Numbered from the stretch's first letter, positions 24,503 through 33,273 are shown. The stretch is DNA of 47,082 nucleotides from Polyangium sp. 15x6 (GCF_029960785.1 NZ_JASBQE010000092.1:1-47082); one strand, 5' to 3'. The notes: generated from the sequence alone by a model not told the origin. Made by a program: numbers and translations.

Positions 24503-25030
24503 ATGCTGCTACCGACGCTGCGCTACCAGCTCGACGTGTCGTGGTCCCTTTTGGCCCTTCACCTCGACGGCTTGACCGACGAAATGTGCCTGTGGGAGCT
24601 GGCGCCCGGGGCGTGGACGGTCCGGACGACGAACGGACGCTGGGTCGCCGATCTCGTCTTGCCCGAGCCGGATCCTCCGCCCACGACCACCATCGGCTGG
24701 GTGACCTGGCACATCGGCTGGTGGTGGACGGGGGCGCATGCCCATACGTTCGGCGCGCGACGCGGCGAGGCGCTCGACATGATCGAGCACGCGAAGACCG
24801 TGGACTGGCCGGGCAGCGCCGCGGGCGCCGCCGCGTGGCTGACCCGCCTGCGGGATCAATGGACGCAGGCGCTCGACGGTCTCACCGAGGCCGACCTGGA
24901 CCAGCATATCGCGTGGTTCGACAAACCCTTGAGCCACGTGATTGCCTGGGCAAACATCGAGCTCATGAAAAATGCCGCCGAGATCGGCCAGCTGAAGCTC
25001 TTGTACAGGGCGCGAAACGGCCGCGCTTAG
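24503..25030 (+). CDS. DinB-like (DUF664-type) protein
   Basis: A 175-aa four-helix protein of the DinB superfamily: LRYQLDVSWSLLALHLDGLTDE, WVTWHIGWWWTGAHAHTFG (His70) and NIELMKNAAEIGQLKLLYR. Members bind Zn or Ni by three His and include thiol-dependent S-transferases. The C-terminal helix normally carries a His pair before AEIG, but here it reads MKNAAEIG, so the metal site may be incomplete. The start at 24503 is chosen to match the family; ATG 24464 would add 13 residues. The gene is divergent from the MuiA-like gene and overlaps the next convergent gene by 4 bp at the stop codons. Confidence 0.8.
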   Translation: MLLPTLRYQLDVSWSLLALHLDGLTDEMCLWELAPGAWTVRTTNGRWVADLVLPEPDPPPTTTIGWVTWHIGWWWTGAHAHTFGARRGEALDMIEHAKTVDWPGSAAGAAAWLTRLRDQWTQALDGLTEADLDQHIAWFDKPLSHVIAWANIELMKNAAEIGQLKLLYRARNGRA

Positions 25031-26064
25031 TTGGCGAACCAATCGCTCGGCCGCTGCCGCTGGGTCACGACGATACGCGCTTTCGTCCACTGGCCCGCGG
25101 TGGGCGCGAGGGTCCCCGAGCATTCGATGGGCCGACTCGACGAATGCTCGTACTCGTCCATGAGGTAAAGCCAGGCGGAGAACCCGCTTCCGCCCTTCCG
25201 CTCGACGTTGTGCGCTCCGTAGCCCGTCAGGCTGACGTCGACCGTCTGCGCTCGGCTCCCGCGGGAGCAGGCGACGCTGCCGCTGACCTTGAAATTCGAG
25301 CCGCTCGTCGTCCCCTCGTCGACCACGAGCCAGACGTTGTTGAACGCGTACCCCGTGCCGTCCCATTTGAACTGGACCTTGAAGGGTTTGTCCGGCTCGA
25401 CGGCCACGCTCGCGACCTCGGTATCGGGGACGTGTAGTCCGCGGCCCTCCTCCTGATAAAGGAGATATCCGCCGACGCTCAACACGAAGAGGACCAGGGT
25501 GAAGCAGCCGGCGCCGAGGAAAAGGCCGACCCGGTTCACTTTCCCGGACGTGGCCGGCCGGACGCCTGGAAACGGGGCGCCTTGCGGGCCGGGAGGCGCT
25601 GCGCTGCATTCCGCGGCGGCCGCGGCGAGGAACGTCTCGGGGCTCATCATAGGGAGATCGGCGCCCCGGATGCGCATGAGCCCTCCGCCCGGCGCCTGCC
25701 GCCATTCGGCCCAGTAGGCCCGCTGCGCGCCGCCCTCGCCCTCGATTCCCCGCTCCATCACGAAGTAACGGGGCGGCTGGCCGCCCGCGCGCACGAGGGC
25801 GACGTAATGGCATTCCGTGGGCGCCTGCGGAGGCGGCAGGGGGATGAGGAGCGCCTCGACGCCGGGCGCGGGGTACATCGGCGTGATCGCGAGCGCCGAA
25901 CCGTCAACGCGATCCTCGGGCCCGAGGCCCTCGCCGGCGGCGGCCCATGCTTGCTGCAGCATCGCGTTTCCCTGCGCCGCCGCGGCCGCCCACCACGCGG
26001 ACGGGTCACGCAGCACGGCACTCATCAAGACCTGATGCGCAAAACGGTAGTGTTGTTGTCTCAC
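25027..26064 (-). CDS. Single-pass membrane protein, unknown
   Basis: A 345-aa protein with a cytoplasmic N-terminal region of about 180 residues (AWWAAAAAQGNAMLQQAWAAAGEG; HYVALVRAGGQPPRYFVMERG), one membrane helix (VGLFLGAGCFTLVLFVLSVGGYLLY, quoted in part: GAGCFTLVLFVLSVGG) and an outer domain of about 130 residues with beta-sheet character and paired Cys. I do not recognise a family. GTG at 26064 has GGAGG seven bases ahead and is preferred; ATG at 26025 is the next option. It shares its stop region (4 bp) with the DinB-like gene. Its role is unknown. Confidence 0.7.
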   Translation of the reverse strand: MRQQHYRFAHQVLMSAVLRDPSAWWAAAAAQGNAMLQQAWAAAGEGLGPEDRVDGSALAITPMYPAPGVEALLIPLPPPQAPTECHYVALVRAGGQPPRYFVMERGIEGEGGAQRAYWAEWRQAPGGGLMRIRGADLPMMSPETFLAAAAAECSAAPPGPQGAPFPGVRPATSGKVNRVGLFLGAGCFTLVLFVLSVGGYLLYQEEGRGLHVPDTEVASVAVEPDKPFKVQFKWDGTGYAFNNVWLVVDEGTTSGSNFKVSGSVACSRGSRAQTVDVSLTGYGAHNVERKGGSGFSAWLYLMDEYEHSSSRPIECSGTLAPTAGQWTKARIVVTQRQRPSDWFAN

Positions 26065-26396
26065 CGCGGACCTCCTCCGAGCCGTACGTTGGCGCCCCTG
26101 AGGTCTCACGGGCCGGCCGTCGCGTCAATGGTTGCCATCGAGCGAACGGTCGGTCCGGGCAACACGCGGCTTCGAGGGCGCTGGAAATTCAAATAATGTG
26201 CGTTCTCGCGGCCAGGGCAACGGACCTCCGACGGGAATGTGCTTCTTTCACGAGGCAGGCGACCTTTTTTCGGACATCGGGCATCCTCCTCGTGAGGAGG
26301 GACGCCGCGGGACCGGACGATCCCCCCAGGGGATGCAACGGAGCCCGCTTCGCAGGCCCATGCGCGGCTGAGTCCCACCGCGATCACAGGACGACC
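26065..26396. other. 332-bp intergenic region between divergent genes
   Basis: No gene is supported in this stretch. It holds two divergent promoters by position, but no clear -35/-10 pairs. The notable element is a perfect inverted repeat, CCTCCTC (26285-26291) and GAGGAGG (26294-26300), with a 2-nt centre, about 97 bp before the methyltransferase start; it could be an operator. A T-rich stretch (CTTTTTTC) lies near 26264-26271. Confidence 0.4.
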
Positions 26397-27218
26397 ATGA
26401 CGACCGACGAAAAGGTAACTCTGCGCGAGGAGAAAGAGACCCTCCTCCTCACGGTGTACGGCAAGGCGGAAGAGAGCCGCATGCCCGATTCCCTCCTGCG
26501 TGATCGTTTCGCCGCGGAGGCCATCCGCCGGGTCGACTACGATTTCTCGAAGCTGAAGGTCCGCCGGGACGACATGATCTCCCTGGCGATACGCGCGCAC
26601 ATCCTGGATGGCTGGACGCGCGAATTCATCGCCCGCCACCCGGACGCCACCGTGCTGCACCTCGGATGCGGGCTCGACAGCCGGGTCTTCCGCGTCGACC
26701 CGCCCGCGAGCGTCCGCTGGTTCGACGTCGACTATCCGGAGGTCATCGCGCTGCGCCGTCGTCTTTATCCCGAGCGTCCGGGCTATACCCTCCTCGGCAC
26801 GTCGCTCACGGATCCGCAATGGCTCGACGCGGTGCCGTCGGATCGTCCGGCGATGATCGTCGCCGAGGGCGTCCTCCCTTATCTCCGCGAGGACGAAGTG
26901 CCCCGCCTCTTCGATAGGCTCACGTCGCATTTCCCGGCGGGCGAATTCGGATTCGACTGCTACAGCCGCCTCGGTGTGCGGCTCCTCCGGCGACACCAAT
27001 CGATCAAGGCAACCGGCGCCTCCGTGCACTGGGCCCTCGACGATCCCCACGAGCTCGAAGCTCGCATCCCGAAGCTCGTGTTCCTGGCGGAGGTCAAGAG
27101 CCACGATCCCGCGCAGCTCGCCAGGATGTCGAGGGGAATGCGCCTCATCAACCGCGTCTTCATGGCGATTCCGGCCCTCAGGAAGGTCGGACGGATGGTG
27201 CGATACAAGTTTGGCTAG
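26397..27218 (+). CDS. Class I SAM methyltransferase, LCM/polyketide O-methyltransferase type
   Basis: A 273-aa methyltransferase resembling leucine carboxyl methyltransferase and the TcmP group of polyketide O-methyltransferases. The SAM motif is LHLGCGLDSRVFR (about 86-98), followed by WFDVDYPEVIALRRRLYPE with the acidic ribose contact, and AEGVLPYLREDEV (motif IV). The ATG at 26397 follows ACAGGACGACC. No polyketide or peptide synthase gene is present in the window, so the substrate is unknown. The gene is alone on the + strand, with a 332-bp upstream region containing a palindrome. Confidence 0.9.
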   Translation: MTTDEKVTLREEKETLLLTVYGKAEESRMPDSLLRDRFAAEAIRRVDYDFSKLKVRRDDMISLAIRAHILDGWTREFIARHPDATVLHLGCGLDSRVFRVDPPASVRWFDVDYPEVIALRRRLYPERPGYTLLGTSLTDPQWLDAVPSDRPAMIVAEGVLPYLREDEVPRLFDRLTSHFPAGEFGFDCYSRLGVRLLRRHQSIKATGASVHWALDDPHELEARIPKLVFLAEVKSHDPAQLARMSRGMRLINRVFMAIPALRKVGRMVRYKFG

Positions 27219-27403
27219 ACAAGCTAGAACCACGCCACGGCGTCGATGTCCTCCGCGCCGGCTCCTGGTTCGATTACGTCCCCCGCGACGAACGATCGTC
27301 CCTCCGTCTCCACAACGAGCCGGAGACTCGCCTATCCCGGCTCGGCTTCCGGTGCGCAGCAACCGCCACGTTGTCACGAGCGAATCGTGGTAACATCGGC
27401 GTC

Positions 27404-28756
27404 ATGCGTGTGCAATCGTATCATCTTTTTTGGATAGGGGTCGTCACGCTCGCCGCCGCTGTGGGCTGCGGCGGGCAGACGAACGAAGTGGACGCGACAT
27501 CGGTGGGCGCCGGCGGGGCTGGCGGAGGCGGGAACGGTGGGGCTGGCGGAGGCGGGGCCGGCGGAGCGGGAGGCGAGACGTGCGACGCGCTCGTTCCCCT
27601 TGGCGAGCCGGTCGTCGTCGATGGGCCATTGGACCAGTCCGCGCTCTCCCCGAAGCTCGTGCGATCGGGCCTCGACGCGAAGACCGTGGTGCTCGCTTTC
27701 GTGGGCGCGCCGGTCGGGGGGCCCGCGGGCGCTTTGAACGACATTCACCTCCGCTTTCTTCTGGATCCCTGGAGCACGTGGCCGCCGACCGAGGGGTCGA
27801 ATGTCGCGCTGGCCGACGCGCAAGGGCCCTTCGTGATATCCGAGGGCGCAGGCATCGAGGTCGCCACACTCCGCGGCACGAGCGCTGGGCCCGTGCGATA
27901 TCAGGTCATCCCCAGCCTGGACATGGGGTTCCCGTCCTTCCCGTCCTCCTCGCTCCCGCCCGACGCGACCCAGGCAGCCCTCCTCCGAATGCATCCCGGG
28001 GGGCACATCGTCGGATATGGGCGCCCCCACGCCGGAGATACGATAGAGCTCCTCGTCGGGCTCGGCCATCACGACCAGAAGCCCACCGCGGAGGGATTCA
28101 CGCCCATCGGCTGCACGAAAACCTCCGTGCTGATGGACGCCGTCCATACGGAGAAAGGGACGCTCGTCGGCTTTGCGAGCAATGACGAGTCGCCGAGCGC
28201 CAAGGGCTGCACGGGCTCGCTCGGGGCCGCGACGAGGGTCGCCGTCGCCCGCGTCACCGATGGGAGCCCGGTCGGCACCGAGCTCGCCGCGACGACGCCC
28301 GACAATCCGGCGTGGATCATGGGGCTCGCCATGGCAGGCCGCAACGACGGCGCGTGGGTGACCGTGGGGCGATCGGGTTGGATTGAGGCGACGGCCACGA
28401 TCCTGGCGCACTTGCTCGACGCGGCAGGGGCCTCGGTGGCAGCGCCGTTCAACTTGGCGGGATCGAGTGACCTCAATCCGGATTCCGTCGGCGCCAGCAG
28501 CATGGCCGGCGATCTCGTCGCCGCGTGGTCCTACGGCGGGCTGCCGCCCGACCGTATCGAGGTGAAGCGCATCAACGCCGCGGGCGCGGTCGTGGCCACC
28601 GCGATGATCGAAGCAAACCCCAGCCTCTCCCAGCCGATCGCCGTCCTTGGATCCCCCACGGGCGACGCCGTGCTCCTCGCGTATTCGTCGATCTCGCCGG
28701 TGGACCAGACTGCACGTATCCATCTCCAGCGGCTCGGTTGCGTTCCTGCGCCCTGA
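27404..28756 (+). CDS. Gly-rich-linker lipoprotein, beta-rich
   Basis: A 450-aa lipoprotein. The signal peptide MRVQSYHLFWIGVVTLAAAVGC has its lipobox Cys at 22, and a long Gly/Ala spacer (about 33-55) follows. The remaining about 390 residues are beta-rich with repeated AVARVTDG / LAHLLDAAGA / VKRINAAGAVV units like WD40-like or integrin-type surface propellers; only a few Cys. No enzyme motif was found. ATG 27404 lacks a clear ribosome site but opens directly into the signal peptide. It is ended by a strong terminator at 28759-28786. Confidence 0.78.
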   Translation: MRVQSYHLFWIGVVTLAAAVGCGGQTNEVDATSVGAGGAGGGGNGGAGGGGAGGAGGETCDALVPLGEPVVVDGPLDQSALSPKLVRSGLDAKTVVLAFVGAPVGGPAGALNDIHLRFLLDPWSTWPPTEGSNVALADAQGPFVISEGAGIEVATLRGTSAGPVRYQVIPSLDMGFPSFPSSSLPPDATQAALLRMHPGGHIVGYGRPHAGDTIELLVGLGHHDQKPTAEGFTPIGCTKTSVLMDAVHTEKGTLVGFASNDESPSAKGCTGSLGAATRVAVARVTDGSPVGTELAATTPDNPAWIMGLAMAGRNDGAWVTVGRSGWIEATATILAHLLDAAGASVAAPFNLAGSSDLNPDSVGASSMAGDLVAAWSYGGLPPDRIEVKRINAAGAVVATAMIEANPSLSQPIAVLGSPTGDAVLLAYSSISPVDQTARIHLQRLGCVPAP

Positions 28757-28758
28757 GC

Positions 28759-28786
28759 GCGCCCCCAGGCGGGCGCATTTTTTTTT
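28759..28786 (+). terminator. Rho-independent terminator
   Basis: GCGCCC (28759-28764) and GGGCGC (28771-28776) form a 6-bp GC stem with a 6-nt loop, followed by A and nine T residues (28778-28786). It lies directly after the stop of the lipoprotein gene ending at 28756. Confidence 0.85.
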
Positions 28787-28868
28787 GCTATCCTCCTCCT
28801 CGGTGACCGTTGTAGAGAAGTCACAATGGTCGCGGGGGCTCACTCCCGCGGAGCGAGGGACAGCCGCA

Positions 28869-30287
28869 ATGAACACGTTCAATTTCACACAAGCCGACGG
28901 CTCGTCACGGGCCGTCGTCGGATATCGGTATGCGCCGCCCAAGGCTGCGGCGAAGCGTTACGTCGCCGGCCGCGGCAATCTCTCGCGGTTGCCCCCCAAG
29001 GTCGATCTCCGGCCGTTCATGTCGCCGATCGAGGATCAGAAGAACACGAACAGCTGCGCCGCCAACGCCACGGCGGGCGCCTACGAGTACCTCGTCAAGC
29101 GCCACCTGGGCGAAGACGCCTACGACGTGAGCCGCCTCTTCATTTATTACAACGGCCGCGCCGTCGACGACCCCGAGAACATCGAGGACGAGGGCAGCTT
29201 CCTGCAATCCGTCATCGCGAGCCTCGAGGCGCACGGCGCGTGCTCGGAGGAGACCTGGGCCTTCGATGTCGAGGCCGTCAACGAGCAGCCCTCGGACGAG
29301 GCGTACCAGGAAGCCGCGCACTTCCGCATCGAGGACACCGAGCTCGTCCCGACGAACCTCGAGGCCTGGAAGACGGCGCTCGCGGAGGGGCACCCGATCA
29401 TCTTCGGCGTCAAGCTCTTCTCCTCGTTCGACAAGCACAAGAAGGCGGGCCTCGTCCCCGTCCCGACCCCGCGGGAGACCGGGCGCGAGAGCCACGGCGG
29501 ACACGCGATGCTCTGCGTCGGTTATTCGGACCCGGACCAGGTCTTCATCGTCCGCAACTCCTGGGGACCGGAATGGGGCGACAAGGGATATTGCTACATC
29601 CCTTATCGGTACCTCATGAACGAGGAATACAACTTCGGCGACTCGTGGATCATCAAGCGTATCGACGTCCTGCCGCCCGACGAGGAGACCTGGTCCGACG
29701 ACGAGGAGTCCGTGCTGGAGGACGTATCGAGCGTCCTCGCCCAGCTCGACGAGGACGAATATACGAGCCTCCTCGACCGCATGGGCGACGTTCCGCTCGA
29801 AGTGCGGCTCTCGCTCCTCTTCTTGTGCGCCGCGGGCGCGGACGGGGACATCGCGGATGACGAGCTGCGGGCCACGGCGGAGTACGTCACGCCCGTGCTC
29901 GAGCAACTCGGCTCGCGGCAAAGCGCGGAGAAGGTGCTGCGCAATGCGCTGCGCCGCCTCGATGACGAGCAGCTCGTGGAGGAAACCATCGAGATCCTCG
30001 GCGAGGTCTTCTCGCAGGAGGTGCTCGCCTCGATCGCGTCCCAGCTCCAGGAGATCGTCGGCTCCGACGACGACGTCTCCGAAGAGGAGCAGGGCTTCGT
30101 CGACGCCGTCGTCGAGCGCTGGCAGATCGAGCCCGCGGAGGACGAGGGCGACGAGGACGACGAGGAGGAGGACGAGGGCGACGAGGACGACGAGGACGAC
30201 GAGGAGGAGGACGAGGAGGACGAGGGCGACGAGGAGGAAGACGAAGGCGACGAGGAAGAGGACGAGGACGAGGAAGAAGACGAGTAG
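28869..30287 (+). CDS. Papain-like (C1A) protease fused to TerB-like domain and acidic tail
   Basis: A 472-aa protein. Residues about 40-265 are a C1A peptidase: Gln57 (oxyanion), Cys63 (NSCAAN), His212 (GGHAMLCVGYS) and Asn230 (VRNSWGPEWGDKGY). It starts with a short propeptide-like piece but has no signal peptide. Residues about 298-420 are helical with the acidic LFLCAAGADGDIADDELRA motif of TerB-type domains. The last 50 residues (423-472) are almost only Glu and Asp with a few Gly. ATG 28869 follows GAGGGACA. The acid tail may bind calcium or basic proteins. It is probably a cytoplasmic protease, or one exported by another route. The neighbours do not explain it. Confidence 0.88.
   Translation: MNTFNFTQADGSSRAVVGYRYAPPKAAAKRYVAGRGNLSRLPPKVDLRPFMSPIEDQKNTNSCAANATAGAYEYLVKRHLGEDAYDVSRLFIYYNGRAVDDPENIEDEGSFLQSVIASLEAHGACSEETWAFDVEAVNEQPSDEAYQEAAHFRIEDTELVPTNLEAWKTALAEGHPIIFGVKLFSSFDKHKKAGLVPVPTPRETGRESHGGHAMLCVGYSDPDQVFIVRNSWGPEWGDKGYCYIPYRYLMNEEYNFGDSWIIKRIDVLPPDEETWSDDEESVLEDVSSVLAQLDEDEYTSLLDRMGDVPLEVRLSLLFLCAAGADGDIADDELRATAEYVTPVLEQLGSRQSAEKVLRNALRRLDDEQLVEETIEILGEVFSQEVLASIASQLQEIVGSDDDVSEEEQGFVDAVVERWQIEPAEDEGDEDDEEEDEGDEDDEDDEEEDEEDEGDEEEDEGDEEEDEDEEEDE
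30137..30284 (+). repeat. GAG/GAC low-complexity tract (acidic tail)
   Basis: About 148 bp composed nearly only of GAG, GAA, GAC and GGC codons encode the acidic end of the protease-TerB protein. Such tracts vary in length by slippage and leave long spurious open frames on the opposite strand. Confidence 0.8.
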
Positions 30288-30306
30288 CCAGCCCGAGACC
30301 ACGCTC

Positions 30307-30382
30307 GGCGAAAAGTGAACGCCTCGTTCACTTTTCGCCACCCCATCCTTGACGTCGTCCTAAAGTGAACGTACGGTTCACT
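30307..30382 (+). promoter_or_regulatory. TetR promoter with two GTGAAC-N5-GTTCAC operators
   Basis: Site 1: GGCGAAAAGTGAAC (30307-30320) and its exact complement 30326-30339, a 14-bp perfect stem with a 5-nt centre. Site 2: AGTGAAC (30364-30370) and GTTCACT (30376-30382), also with a 5-bp centre. Centres are 50 bp apart. A -35 TTGACG (30349-30354) with a 17-bp spacer leads to a -10 at 30372-30377 (TACGGT) inside site 2, so the TetR protein likely represses its own operon. Site 1 may also act as terminator of the upstream protease gene. Confidence 0.72.
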
Positions 30383-30398
30383 CAACAGGGCGGACGAC

Positions 30399-31019
30399 GT
30401 GGCACGACAGCTCAACGAACAGGTACGCGAACGGGTATTTCGCGCGGCGGCGGAGGTGTTTGCCGAGGCCGGGTACCAGGGCGCGACGATGGCGGCCATC
30501 GCCACCCGCGCCGGGGTCTCGACCGGCAATATCTACCGGTATTTCGAGCACAAGGATGCACTGTTTTACGCGGTGCTGCCGGACGAGTTCGCGGCGCAAT
30601 TCCTCCGGCTCACCCGCAGGCGCGTGCAGGCGCTCGTGCGCGCGCCCGTGCCCACCGAGCTCGATGCGGGCGCGGAGGAGCGCGGCGAGGAGCTCCTCCG
30701 TTTCTGGATCGAGCATCGATTGAAGGTGATCACGCTGCTCGACCGCGCCCAGGGCTCACGGCACGAGGGATTCGCCGAGGCATTCGTGCGGGAGCTCATG
30801 CGCCCCTCGCTCGCCAAGCTGCGCGTCGATGCGCCAGAGAGGCGGGTGAGCCCCATCGCGCGTTTCGTCCTCCAAACCATCTTCCGCAACACGGTCCGCA
30901 CGATCGTGTCGATCCTCGAAGCCCACGCGGACGAGGCGCAGATCCGCAAGGCGTTTCAAGGGTTCTGGAGTTATCAGCTCGCCGGTTTGTCCGGATTTAC
31001 CAAATGGGTACAGTCATGA
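30399..31019 (+). CDS. TetR family transcriptional regulator
   Basis: A 206-aa TetR repressor. The N-terminal helix-turn-helix is RVFRAAAEVFAEAGYQGATM to GVSTGNIYRYFEHKDALF (about 12-55), and the helical C-terminal ligand domain follows (FWIEHRLKVITLLDRAQGS). GTG 30399 is the start, shortly after operator site 2. The stop overlaps the amidase start (ATGA at 31016-31019), so the regulator and enzyme are on one transcript, and the regulator probably responds to the amidase's substrate or product. Two strong operator palindromes upstream fit this. Confidence 0.9.
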   Translation: MARQLNEQVRERVFRAAAEVFAEAGYQGATMAAIATRAGVSTGNIYRYFEHKDALFYAVLPDEFAAQFLRLTRRRVQALVRAPVPTELDAGAEERGEELLRFWIEHRLKVITLLDRAQGSRHEGFAEAFVRELMRPSLAKLRVDAPERRVSPIARFVLQTIFRNTVRTIVSILEAHADEAQIRKAFQGFWSYQLAGLSGFTKWVQS

Positions 31020-32440
31020 GCCAAGATCTCTGGGAGCTCGACGCGGTCGGGCAGGCGGCCCTCGTGAAGTCGGGCGAGGTGAGCGCGCTCGATCTCGTGG
31101 ACGCGGCCATCGCGCGTATCGAGAAACTCGAACCCGTCGTCCACGCCGTGGCCAGCGTGGACTTCGACGCGGCCCGCGAAAAGGCCCGATCACGGCCTTC
31201 GGGGCCGCTCGGCGGCGTGCCGTTCCTCATCAAGGACGTCCTCGCGTATCCCGGGCACAAGTTCACGTTGGGCTCGCGCCTCTTCCGCGATTACATCGCG
31301 CCTGCGGGGTCGCCTTATACCGATCAGCTCGATGCCGCGGGGCTCGTCACGCTGGGAAAAACCACGACGAGCGAGTTCGGCCTCCTCGGCAGCACGGAGA
31401 CGCTCCTCGCGGGGATCACCCGCAATCCGTGGGATCTCACGAAATCGGCCCTGGGCTCGTCCGGCGGCGCCGCGGCCGCGGTCGCGAGCGGAATGGTGCC
31501 GATGGCGCACGCGAGTGACGGCGGCGGATCGATCCGGATCCCCGCGTCCGCCTGCGGCCTCTTCGGCTTCAAGCCGGGGCACAGGCGCTGCGTGACCACG
31601 GGGCAGGTCGACACGTTCGAGCTCGTCATCGATCATTGCGTGAGCCGAACCGTGCGCGACAGCGCGCTCCTGTTGTCGCTGACGGAGGACCCGGACGCGC
31701 ATCCGCGGGTCGGATACGTGGATCGCCCGCTCGATCGAAAGCTGCGCATCGGCGTGTATTCGACGACGCTCCTCGGCCGGGCGCCCGATCCCGAGGTGAT
31801 GCGTGCTCTCTCGCAGACGATGCGGCTCTGCGCCGACCTTGGGCACGAGGTGGTGGAAGCGCCGCCGCCGCCCGTCGACGGCGTGCTGCTCTCCGAGGCG
31901 TTCTTCGATTCGGCCGGCGCCGCAATGCACGAGATCGTCCGCTCCATGGAGAGCATGCTCGGCAGGTCCATCGGCGAGGACGACCTCGAGCTCTTCACCC
32001 TCGCGCTGATCCACCATTCTCGCAGCTTGCCCGAGGGCGCCGAGGCGCGCGCGAAGGCCACGGTTGCCCACGCGTCCGCGCGAATGCTCTCCTACATGGA
32101 AAGCTACGACGTCCTCCTGTGCCCGACCCTCCCCGTGGCGCCGTACGATCTCGGCACGCTCGCGCCGCATCTCGATCGTGAGCTCCTCATTCGCCGCACG
32201 GAGGTGCTCGCGGGGTACACGCCCATCTACAGCATGGCGGGTGTCCCGGCCATGTCCGTGCCGCTCGGCTCCTCGGAATCGGGCCTGCCGCTCGGCAGCC
32301 ATTTCGCCGCGCCGCTCGGACAGGAGGCGACCCTGCTCGGCCTCGCTTATCAGCTCGAAGCGGCCGCCCCGTGGCGGCATCGCTGGCCCGCCGTGACGAT
32401 CGCGGCGCGGGAGCGCGCCTCCGCGGCCGTGCTAGGGTAG
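31016..32440 (+). CDS. Amidase signature family hydrolase
   Basis: A 474-aa amidase-signature enzyme (Ser-Ser-Lys triad) that cleaves C-N bonds of amides. Lys is in GVPFLIKDV (about 63-71), the cis Ser in [11 protein letters not shown] (about 166-176) and the nucleophile region in [13 protein letters not shown] (about 142-154). There is no signal peptide. The start overlaps the TetR stop by 4 bp, and the next gene, a 2OG dioxygenase-like protein, begins 5 bp after its stop, so the three form an operon for uptake or breakdown of an amide or cyclic compound. The substrate is unknown. Confidence 0.9.
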   Translation: MSQDLWELDAVGQAALVKSGEVSALDLVDAAIARIEKLEPVVHAVASVDFDAAREKARSRPSGPLGGVPFLIKDVLAYPGHKFTLGSRLFRDYIAPAGSPYTDQLDAAGLVTLGKTTTSEFGLLGSTETLLAGITRNPWDLTKSALGSSGGAAAAVASGMVPMAHASDGGGSIRIPASACGLFGFKPGHRRCVTTGQVDTFELVIDHCVSRTVRDSALLLSLTEDPDAHPRVGYVDRPLDRKLRIGVYSTTLLGRAPDPEVMRALSQTMRLCADLGHEVVEAPPPPVDGVLLSEAFFDSAGAAMHEIVRSMESMLGRSIGEDDLELFTLALIHHSRSLPEGAEARAKATVAHASARMLSYMESYDVLLCPTLPVAPYDLGTLAPHLDRELLIRRTEVLAGYTPIYSMAGVPAMSVPLGSSESGLPLGSHFAAPLGQEATLLGLAYQLEAAAPWRHRWPAVTIAARERASAAVLG

Positions 32441-32445
32441 CGCCC

Positions 32446-33258
32446 ATGTCGCCTGCCGAGTTCGAACCGCCGATCACCCCAGCCTCCGACATCGTCGAGA
32501 CGGTGCGAAGACAAGGGTTCGCCGTCGCGAGTTCGTCCTGGGCCCAGGGCCTCACCGGCGCGCCGCGCCCCGATTGGGCAAAGATAGCCGCGGAATGGGA
32601 CGACATGCCGCTCGACCCGTACCTCAAGGACGGCGGGCACTACCGACGGCGCCGGCACGCCTCGTTCATCGTCGACGAGGCGTCTTGCCGGCTCGTCCCG
32701 CACCGCGCGCACTTTCAGCCTCTGCAATACAATGCGCTCCACGGCGGCATGGAGCGCTGGTTCGAGCCGATGCGGCAAGATATGATCGGGCAGCCGTTCT
32801 GGTCCGACTTGCTCACATCCCTCGCGCGGGTTTGCTCCGAGATCAAGCGTCCTTCTTCCGTTCCACGCTCGGGGGCTACGCTCGGACAAGCCGAGCTACG
32901 CCCCCGAACCCCCTGGTACGTCGAAGCACACCAGTTCCGGATCGACACGAGCGAGGGAATCGGGCGGCCCACGCCCGAGGGCGCGCATCGCGACGGCGTC
33001 GACTTCGTCGCGCTCTTCCTGATCGGGCGCCACGGGATTCGCGGCGGCGAGACCCGCGTCTTCGATGCGCGTGGCCCGCAGGGGATCCGCTTCACGCTCA
33101 CCGAGCCCTGGTCCTTCCTCTTGCTCGACGACGAACGCGTGATCCACGAGTCCACGCCGATCCAGCCGCTCCTCGGCGGAGAATCGGGGACGCTGCCTCA
33201 CGGGCATCGCGACACGTTGGTCCTCACGTACCGCAGGAATGGGTTTCAGGACCGGTGA
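32446..33258 (+). CDS. 2OG-Fe(II) dioxygenase-like protein
   Basis: A 270-aa protein resembling the PF10014 2OG-Fe dioxygenase group. The metal site HxD is in EGAHRDGVDF (His181, Asp183), distal His234 is in ERVIHES, and an Arg for 2-oxoglutarate is in HRDTLVLTYR. The TetR-amidase pair precedes it with 5 bp between genes, so it is likely the third gene of the operon. Residues 135-155 are a Pro/Ser/Arg-rich stretch encoded by a palindromic DNA element (32871-32905) that looks inserted. Hydroxylation of a free amino acid or a small amide product is plausible but not shown. Confidence 0.82.
   Translation: MSPAEFEPPITPASDIVETVRRQGFAVASSSWAQGLTGAPRPDWAKIAAEWDDMPLDPYLKDGGHYRRRRHASFIVDEASCRLVPHRAHFQPLQYNALHGGMERWFEPMRQDMIGQPFWSDLLTSLARVCSEIKRPSSVPRSGATLGQAELRPRTPWYVEAHQFRIDTSEGIGRPTPEGAHRDGVDFVALFLIGRHGIRGGETRVFDARGPQGIRFTLTEPWSFLLLDDERVIHESTPIQPLLGGESGTLPHGHRDTLVLTYRRNGFQDR
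32871..32905. repeat. Palindromic repeat inside a coding region
   Basis: GGGGGCTACGCTCGG (32871-32885) and CCGAGCTACGCCCCC (32891-32905) pair over 12 of 15 positions with a 5-nt loop. The centre also has GCTACGC as a direct repeat in both arms. The stretch adds about 12-20 residues to the oxygenase without breaking the frame. It looks like a mobile or interspersed palindromic repeat; no second copy was seen in the window. Confidence 0.5.
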
Positions 33259-33273
33259 ACCCGCGCGCGCCTC

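Noticed and set aside
22289-25030. A very long open frame on the + strand running through the MuiA-like and coiled-coil genes
   Set aside because: Only its last 175 codons (from 24503) resemble a protein family; the rest is an antisense frame kept open by the GC-rich codons of the minus-strand genes.
30137-30284. Repeated GAG/GAC units as a possible CRISPR or tandem repeat array
   Set aside because: They are coding acidic codons with no spacers; no CRISPR array was found in the window.
28905-30341. Minus-strand frame of 478 codons opposite the protease gene
   Set aside because: It is the antisense of the GAG/GAC tract and gives only Leu/Val-rich low-complexity protein with no family features.
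30365-32440. An extended amidase frame starting within the TetR region
   Set aside because: The first 217 codons overlap the TetR gene in another frame; the ATGA junction at 31016 is the natural start.
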